From the NCBI RefSeq assembly GCF_016888165.1, contig NZ_JACSWC010000433.1, forward strand, positions 62,001 to 126,000: DNA of 64,000 nucleotides, written 5' to 3'. This document shows positions 55,234 through 64,000 of this stretch, one piece after another. The notes under the pieces are model-generated. The model saw nothing but the letters and a program-made list of their open reading frames with translations. It made no database searches and was not told the DNA's origin. The stretch's first letter is position 1; every line of letters starts with the position of its first letter. This DNA comes from Halomicronema sp. CCY15110 (GTDB taxonomy: Bacteria > Cyanobacteriota > Cyanobacteriia > Phormidesmidales > Phormidesmidaceae). The position numbers and the translations under genes are program-made.

Positions 55234-55273
55234 TTACAAACTCAAGCTGAATATGAGACCACCATCAAGTCTC

Positions 55274-55819
55274 TTAAGTCAACTGCATACTCAGACGCCT
55301 CAACTGACCGCGCAGACTAGCATCAACGACTTGAGAACCGACTTTGATAATGACGCCACCTAGCAAATTAGGTTCGATGCTAACGGCTAAATCAACCCGC
55401 TCAGCACCAGTCATCGCAACGACCTTCTGACGAATCTGATCCTGCTGTGATTCTGACAAGTCAATGGCTGAAGCTACTTCAGCTAGTACAATGCCTCGCA
55501 GCTGTCTTAGCAGTTCTTGATAGCGCTGTAAAACTGGGACGATAAATCCAACACGGCCCTTATCAACCAACAGTTTTAGAAAGTTCTTAAAGAGTGGATT
55601 CAGATCGCTTGAAATTTCTTCCAACACTCCCTTCTTCGCATCCTCACTCATGAGAGGATTCTTCAAGAACTGCTCAAGCTCTTCCGAAGCCAATAAAAGC
55701 TCCAAGACGGCCTGTGCATCTTCACCAAACTGATCTTCAAGGTTCTGATCTTGAGCAAGAGACATCAAGGCCTGAGCATAAGGATCGGAAACTTCTAGAG
55801 AAACAGTTGTCGCACTCAT
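55274..55819 (-). CDS. atpH: ATP synthase delta subunit
   Basis: A 181-aa stator subunit (cyanobacterial alias atpD). It has YAQALMSLAQDQNLEDQFGED at the N-terminal domain that binds the top of F1, VDKGRVGFIVPVLQRYQELL and the C-terminal SIEPNLLGGVIIKVGSQVVDASLRGQL. Gap to the b-subunit gene is 6 nt, which suggests tight coupling. Confidence 0.96.
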   Translation of the reverse strand: MSATTVSLEVSDPYAQALMSLAQDQNLEDQFGEDAQAVLELLLASEELEQFLKNPLMSEDAKKGVLEEISSDLNPLFKNFLKLLVDKGRVGFIVPVLQRYQELLRQLRGIVLAEVASAIDLSESQQDQIRQKVVAMTGAERVDLAVSIEPNLLGGVIIKVGSQVVDASLRGQLRRLSMQLT

Positions 55820-55825
55820 AAATAA

Positions 55826-56344
55826 TTAGTCCCCCAGCAGTGCAATACTTTTATCAACCAAAGCAGTCTGAAGATCTGGTGTCAGTCGTGAAGGTAATTC
55901 TTCTTCTGCACGCTGCAAAGCTAACTCAGCGATTCGTTGCCTTAGCTCCCGCATCACCTTTTCCTGCTGGAAGGTAACATCCTGATCTGCAGCAGCCTTC
56001 ATTTTCTCAACGTCAGCTTTTGCCTGCGCTAAAATCTCTTCGCTAACCTTAGACGCATTTTCCTTCGCCGCTGCTACGATCTCTTTCGCTTTGGATTGGG
56101 CTTGCGCCAGATTTTCTTCTTGCTGTTTTAACGATTCCTGGGCTTCTTGCTGGCGACGCTCAGCATCCAGAATCGCTTCTTCGATGGAAGAACGACGAGT
56201 CGATAAAGTTTTTCCCAGAAATTTACGCCCAAAGTAAAACAGCACACCCCAAATAATCACTAAGTTAATGAGGTTTGTCTCTAGCAGGTCAAAATTTAAG
56301 CCAAAACCACTTCCTTCAGTTGCCAGCAGTGAAAGACTAATCAT
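55826..56344 (-). CDS. atpF: ATP synthase b subunit
   Basis: A 172-aa peripheral-stalk subunit. It has one N-terminal membrane helix ([19 protein letters not shown], about residues 26-44) and a long charged coiled-coil ([28 protein letters not shown]). It forms a heterodimer with b' from the next upstream gene, the arrangement typical of photosynthetic organisms. Confidence 0.96.
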   Translation of the reverse strand: MISLSLLATEGSGFGLNFDLLETNLINLVIIWGVLFYFGRKFLGKTLSTRRSSIEEAILDAERRQQEAQESLKQQEENLAQAQSKAKEIVAAAKENASKVSEEILAQAKADVEKMKAAADQDVTFQQEKVMRELRQRIAELALQRAEEELPSRLTPDLQTALVDKSIALLGD

Positions 56345-56406
56345 AATTCCTCATTCCCTAACACAATCCAAAGAGTTAAATTCAAATGCTGTAAACGCCC
56401 AGCAGC

Positions 56407-56880
56407 TTACGCGGCACTCAAGAGCTTATCCAACATTTGCTGTGTCAAAGAAGCAACTTGTCCCTCTAAAACTTCAAAAGCCGAAGCTTTTTGTGCATCA
56501 ATTTCTTTCTGAACCTGCTCCTTATTTGCCTGAGCTTCTTGCTGAGCCGCGGCAATTTGACTACTTGCGACTTTCTCCGCTTCGGCTTGTGCTTCAGCAA
56601 TAATTGCCTGAGCCTGCCTACGCGATTCAGCAAGCTCTTGCTCATACTGCTGCGCGATCTTTTCAGCCTTAGCCAATTTCTCTTTGGCACCAACAATACT
56701 GGAATTTACATAACCATCCCTTTCGTCAATTGCATCTCCCAAGGGACTGTAAAAAACCTTGTTCAATACCACAGCCAAAATGAGGAACTGAATCGCCATC
56801 AAAGGGAGGGTGGCATTAATGTCAAAAAGGCCACCACCTTCTTCAACTGCCAGTAGCAACGTCCAACTCATCGCACTCAA
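56407..56880 (-). CDS. atpF2: ATP synthase b' subunit
   Basis: A 157-aa second peripheral-stalk subunit (cyanobacterial alias atpG). It begins with an N-terminal leader and a membrane helix ([20 protein letters not shown], about 25-44) and continues as a charged, Ala/Gln/Glu-rich coiled-coil with [20 protein letters not shown]. The start is the ATG at 56880; an alternative Met three codons on would change little. Pairs with AtpF. Confidence 0.94.
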   Translation of the reverse strand: MSAMSWTLLLAVEEGGGLFDINATLPLMAIQFLILAVVLNKVFYSPLGDAIDERDGYVNSSIVGAKEKLAKAEKIAQQYEQELAESRRQAQAIIAEAQAEAEKVASSQIAAAQQEAQANKEQVQKEIDAQKASAFEVLEGQVASLTQQMLDKLLSAA

Positions 56881-56963
56881 ACCTTACAGCGTCATTATCT
56901 AGAGAAAGTCCAATATTCCAAGGCCTCTCAGCCGAGAAAAATCCCGGCTGAGAGCGATAGCCT

Positions 56964-57218
<255 letters not shown>

Positions 57219-57362
57219 TCAAAGTGTGGATGTTCTACTAAACAACTACAGAATCGAACTTACCATCTGGTTCGCTCTTAAATGTGGCCCTAAGGACCGC
57301 CTTGTTGATATTGCGCTTAGAAATCCACGCATCAACTTAGGATCATCTGGATAGCCTGTAAA

Positions 57363-58106
57363 CTATCCATGCTCTTCCTCACCATGGCCTTCTATCGCTT
57401 CACCAATGTAAACAGCAGCAAGAGTTGCAAAAATCAGTGCCTGGATGGCGCTCGTAAATAGCCCCAGAATCATGACCGGCAAGGGCACGAATAATGGGAC
57501 GAGCAGCACCAATACAGCAACCACCAACTCGTCTGCCAGAATGTTTCCAAAGAGACGAAAGCTCAGCGATAAAGGCTTGGTGAAATCTTCCAAAATATTA
57601 ATGGGCAGAAGGATTGGAGTTGGCTCAATGTAGCGAGCAAAATACCCCAAACCCCGCTTTCTGAATCCTGCATAAAAGTATGCCAAAGAAGTCAGCAAAG
57701 CAAGTGCCACGGTCGTATTAATGTCATTAGTTGGTGCAGCCAACTCACCTCCTGGAATGTGGATGAGTTTCCACGGAAGCAGAGCACCTGACCAGTTCGA
57801 CACAAAAATGAAAAGGAATAGGGTTCCGACAAAAGGCACCCAAGGACGATATTCCTTTTCGCCAATTTGACCTTTTGCCAAATCGCGAATGAACTCCAGG
57901 CCATATTCCATAAAGTTTTGCAGACCTGATGGAATACGTTCTATTTTCCGAGTCGCTAACACCGAAAACAAGAGCAACAAAGCAATGACAAACCAAGATG
58001 TCATGAAGACTTGGCCGTGGATTTTGAGGCCAGCAATTTCCCAATAAAAATGCTCTCCCACCTCCAACTTAGCCAACAGCAGTGACATCGGCACTAAATC
58101 AATCAT
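57363..58106 (-). CDS. atpB: ATP synthase a subunit
   Basis: A 247-aa membrane subunit (alias atpI) that forms the proton half-channels. It has [25 protein letters not shown] at the N-terminus, PIGSFR-like region replaced by the family's [20 protein letters not shown] (with the essential Arg), and a C-terminal helix [24 protein letters not shown]. The frame continues upstream to 58244, but the ATG at 58106 ([10 protein letters not shown]) gives the usual cyanobacterial length and start. Confidence 0.96.
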   Translation of the reverse strand: MIDLVPMSLLLAKLEVGEHFYWEIAGLKIHGQVFMTSWFVIALLLLFSVLATRKIERIPSGLQNFMEYGLEFIRDLAKGQIGEKEYRPWVPFVGTLFLFIFVSNWSGALLPWKLIHIPGGELAAPTNDINTTVALALLTSLAYFYAGFRKRGLGYFARYIEPTPILLPINILEDFTKPLSLSFRLFGNILADELVVAVLVLLVPLFVPLPVMILGLFTSAIQALIFATLAAVYIGEAIEGHGEEEHG

Positions 58107-58200
58107 CTCTAAGCCATTCTTAAGATTTGCACAAAAGGTTGCCGGAAAAATGGTGCTAGACTCTCTTAACCAAGGCTTGAACTGTGTAAAGAAAGCAAAG

Positions 58201-58632
58201 CTATTTCTCTCCAGGGACAACAGTCCATATGATGTATCCAACAAGGGCAGCCTTGTAAGTTAGAAAGCCTAAAAATACAGGCATAACCTCAAGCTGATTC
58301 CATTGGCTAGCAACCAAAACCATTGCCGCGACTAAAGCCAAACGGCTACTGGATATCCGAGTAGAGCTTCTACCTATTGCCTCAACGTTCTTGGATAACA
58401 TCCTCAAGTAAACCACGCCTGTGCATGCACCAAGCAAATAGTTGAGGCCGATATGCAAAGAATACGTGAAGCAAGTTGCCGCAAAAACCACCCCAGAGAA
58501 GGCAATTGTTGTCTTCAGCAACTGTGCCTGCAGCCTGTAAAAGCTGTCCATCGATGCTTCAGAGGAAGATGCGACTTCAGGCTTTTCGGTCTCTACCGCA
58601 TCAGATATTTCAGAATTGGAAGGAATCTGCAC
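58201..58632 (-). CDS. atpI: ATP synthase protein I
   Basis: A 143-aa membrane protein, first gene of the operon (atp1/uncI). An acidic, soluble N-terminus (about 30 residues) is followed by membrane segments [44 protein letters not shown] and [21 protein letters not shown]. UncI proteins assist assembly of the c-ring and are common at this place in cyanobacterial operons. Confidence 0.9.
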   Translation of the reverse strand: MQIPSNSEISDAVETEKPEVASSSEASMDSFYRLQAQLLKTTIAFSGVVFAATCFTYSLHIGLNYLLGACTGVVYLRMLSKNVEAIGRSSTRISSSRLALVAAMVLVASQWNQLEVMPVFLGFLTYKAALVGYIIWTVVPGEK

Positions 58633-62403
<3,771 letters not shown>

Positions 62404-62459
62404 GCAAAGACACACTTAGCTCTAGGCCGGCTTAATCCATTGCCAGACTTTCGGGCAGG

Positions 62460-62481
62460 AAACCTTATGTTGTTAAGGTTT
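62460..62481 (+). other. Small hairpin after apcE
   Basis: AAACCTTA and TAAGGTTT form an 8-bp perfect stem with a 6-nt loop, 57 nt after the apcE stop. There is no T-run, so it may be an RNA-stability or processing element rather than a terminator. Confidence 0.45.
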
Positions 62482-62545
62482 GAGGTACTAGAGGGCTTAG
62501 GGCTGATTGTTCGTCAACGACCCACCTAAGGTGTTGACTTTTTGG

Positions 62546-62587
62546 CAGAGATGACCACCTAGCGATCAGGTGATCATCTCTGTTTGT
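62546..62587 (+). terminator. Probable terminator or attenuator after apcE
   Basis: CAGAGATGACCACCT (62546-62560) pairs with AGGTGATCATCTCTG (62568-62582) with one mismatch and a 7-nt loop, then a TTTGTGT tail. It would end or reduce apcE transcripts before apcA, which starts about 340 nt later with its own leader. Confidence 0.6.
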
Positions 62588-62927
62588 GTACTTTAAAAGC
62601 TTCTATGGGCAAGGCTTTGAGAAGATGAGTAGCACTATTACAAAATGTTTCACTCATCCAAGAAGGCGAGTCTGATACCGGACAATAATTCGGTAAGGTG
62701 CCTATTACTTAGCAGTTCCAGAGAGCAAATGAGGACTTTACGAAACCTTGCCACTCTTGGCAAAGTAAAGCGTTATTTGTTGTCATGCTGTCAGTTAATG
62801 GGCTCAAGTTTTAAGTCGGCAGAGGTGATTTTCACTGCCTCTTAGGAGTAGCTGCTGGCTGTTTAGATTCAGTGATTGCCAGCTATTAATTTGATATCTG
62901 GTTACATTTTTCGGAGGAATCCATCCA
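62588..62927 (+). promoter_or_regulatory. apcA leader and promoter region
   Basis: The stretch between the apcE hairpins and apcA has no convincing gene. A 66-codon frame at 62645-62845 has no family resemblance. TTCGGAGGAATCC just before the ATG supplies a good ribosome-binding site (GGAGG) for apcA. A separate promoter for the abundant apcAB transcript is expected here. Confidence 0.55.
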
Positions 62928-63413
62928 ATGAGCATTGTCACGAAATCCATCGTGAACGCCGATGCAGAGGCCCGTTACCTCAGCCCCGGCGAACTAGACC
63001 GTATTAAGTCCTTTGTGACTTCTGGTGAAAAGCGTCTTCGGATCGCTCAGGTTTTGACTGAGTCGCGTGAGCGCATCGTCAAGCAAGCTGGCGATCAAAT
63101 GTTCCAAAAGCGCCCTGATGTGGTTTCCCCTGGTGGAAATGCATATGGCGAAGAAATGACCGCAACTTGCTTGCGTGACATGGACTATTACCTGCGTCTC
63201 ATCACTTACGGGGTGGTTGCGGGCGATGTGACCCCCATCGAAGAGATCGGTTTGGTCGGTGTGCGGGAAATGTATAACTCCCTCGGCACTCCCATTCCTG
63301 CAGTTGCAGAATCTATTCGCTGCATGAAGGCGGTGGCTTCTGGTTTGTTGTCTAGTGAAGATGCAGCGGAAGCTTCTGCTTACTTTGACTATGTCGTGGG
63401 TGCAATGCAGTAA
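62928..63413 (+). CDS. apcA: Allophycocyanin alpha subunit
   Basis: A 161-aa core phycobiliprotein. Chromophore attachment is at Cys81 in [17 protein letters not shown]. It begins [29 protein letters not shown] and has the globin-like helices of the family. It assembles with apcB into trimers that stack into core cylinders held by ApcE. It lies 57 nt upstream of apcB. Length and motifs are complete. Confidence 0.98.
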   Translation: MSIVTKSIVNADAEARYLSPGELDRIKSFVTSGEKRLRIAQVLTESRERIVKQAGDQMFQKRPDVVSPGGNAYGEEMTATCLRDMDYYLRLITYGVVAGDVTPIEEIGLVGVREMYNSLGTPIPAVAESIRCMKAVASGLLSSEDAAEASAYFDYVVGAMQ

Positions 63414-63470
63414 TTCTGCAAAGTACTAAGACGTTTTTAACGCAAGTAAGAACATTTAAGGAATCAAATC

Positions 63471-63956
63471 ATGCAAGACGCAATTACTGCAGTCATTAAC
63501 GCCTCCGATGTGCAGGGCAAGTACCTAGATGGTGGCTCCCTGGACAAGTTGAAGGCTTACTTCCAAACGGGTGAGCTGCGGGTTCGTGCAGCTACCGCGA
63601 TTAGCGCCAATGCGGCTGATATTGTCAAGGAAGCAGTTGCTAAGTCTCTGCTTTACTCCGATATCACCCGTCCCGGCGGCAATATGTACACCACTCGTCG
63701 TTATGCTGCTTGCATTCGCGACTTGGACTACTATCTGCGCTATTCCACTTACGCCATGTTGGCGGGTGATCCTTCTATCTTGGATGAGCGTGTACTGAAT
63801 GGCTTGAAAGAGACCTACAACTCTCTGGGTGTGCCCATTGGTGCAACTGTGAACGCGATTCAAGCAATGAAGGAAGTCACCGCTGGTTTGGTTGGCGCTG
63901 ACGCTGGTAAGGAAATGGGCGTCTACTTCGACTACATCTGTTCTGGCTTGAGCTAG
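63471..63956 (+). CDS. apcB: Allophycocyanin beta subunit
   Basis: A 161-aa core phycobiliprotein. The chromophore Cys81 is in [22 protein letters not shown]. Asn71 in GGNMYTT is the residue that becomes methylated in mature beta subunits. It begins [20 protein letters not shown]. Partner of ApcA. Ribosome-binding site is weak (AAGGA), eight bases before the ATG. Confidence 0.98.
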   Translation: MQDAITAVINASDVQGKYLDGGSLDKLKAYFQTGELRVRAATAISANAADIVKEAVAKSLLYSDITRPGGNMYTTRRYAACIRDLDYYLRYSTYAMLAGDPSILDERVLNGLKETYNSLGVPIGATVNAIQAMKEVTAGLVGADAGKEMGVYFDYICSGLS

Positions 63957-63980
63957 ACGTAGATCTGAGTAGCTTCGTCT

Positions 63981-63997
63981 CCCATCTTGTAGATGGG
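63981..63997 (+). other. Hairpin between apcB and the next gene
   Basis: CCCATCT-TGT-AGATGGG is a perfect 7-bp stem with a 3-nt loop, 25 nt after the apcB stop. Hairpins in this place often lower read-through to apcC. The window ends before a T-run or apcC could be seen. Confidence 0.5.
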
Positions 63998-64000
63998 CTC

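Noticed and set aside
62645-62845. 66-codon frame in the apcA leader
   Set aside because: Ser/Leu-rich with no family resemblance, in a region expected to be a long untranslated leader.

Overview
The window is cyanobacterial. The allophycocyanin genes apcE-apcA-apcB lie at the right end, next to a cyanobacterial-type ATP synthase operon (separate b and b' subunits, gene order I-a-c-b'-b-delta-alpha-gamma, no beta or epsilon). The palindrome GCGATCGC (HIP1) is scattered through genes and spacers on both strands. A tocopherol cyclase gene, a glucosylglycerol-phosphate phosphatase gene (salt-stress compatible solute) and several short repeats of a kind common in filamentous cyanobacteria fit a salt-tolerant, possibly Leptolyngbya-like organism. 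The genus is inference only. No rRNA, CRISPR array or intact insertion sequence was seen; one tRNA (Asn, GTT) is present.

Layout. 0-3.4 kb: end of a pentapeptide-repeat gene, two Uma2-type nuclease genes, a SWIM zinc-finger gene. 3.4-9.1 kb: a CxxC protein, a Rieske oxygenase, stpA, and small or membrane proteins of unknown function. 9.3-16.2 kb: metal-dependent hydrolase and tocopherol cyclase (overlapping), tRNA-Asn, a YacP-type nuclease, an ECF-type ATPase, a UPF0367 protein, purE, a lipoprotein sugar dehydrogenase and an HNH protein. 16.9-20.3 kb: a possible structured RNA, a two-component system, and a fasciclin lipoprotein. 20.3-27.4 kb: a minus-strand glycan cluster (three glycosyltransferases, ABC exporter, APH-type kinase). 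27.9-32.2 kb: a cyanobacterial small protein, a lipid-transport permease, a second ABC exporter and a glutathione transferase.

32.4-40.3 kb is the most accessory part. It has three toxin-antitoxin pairs, an Mrr-type restriction enzyme, a GIY-YIG protein and repeat-rich spacers. It also has the operon URC1-URC4-upp, which matches the URC route of uracil breakdown. The 3' end of upp is duplicated about 1.1 kb away as a direct repeat, and a ParDE pair plus a DUF2283-type gene sit between the copies.

40.5-43.9 kb is a compact plus-strand operon: a TPR protein, a membrane protein joining a SafE/TauE-like domain to a ferric-reductase-like domain, a secreted CxC protein and a DUF1400-type secreted protein. 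44.2-52.5 kb holds a GAF protein with a Cys-rich tail, a secreted protein, a CocE-type hydrolase, a membrane histidine kinase and a GH116 glucosidase. 52.6-58.6 kb is the ATP synthase operon on the minus strand, ending in a clear terminator. A 1.1-kb divergent spacer separates it from apcE (three linker repeats), apcA and apcB on the plus strand.
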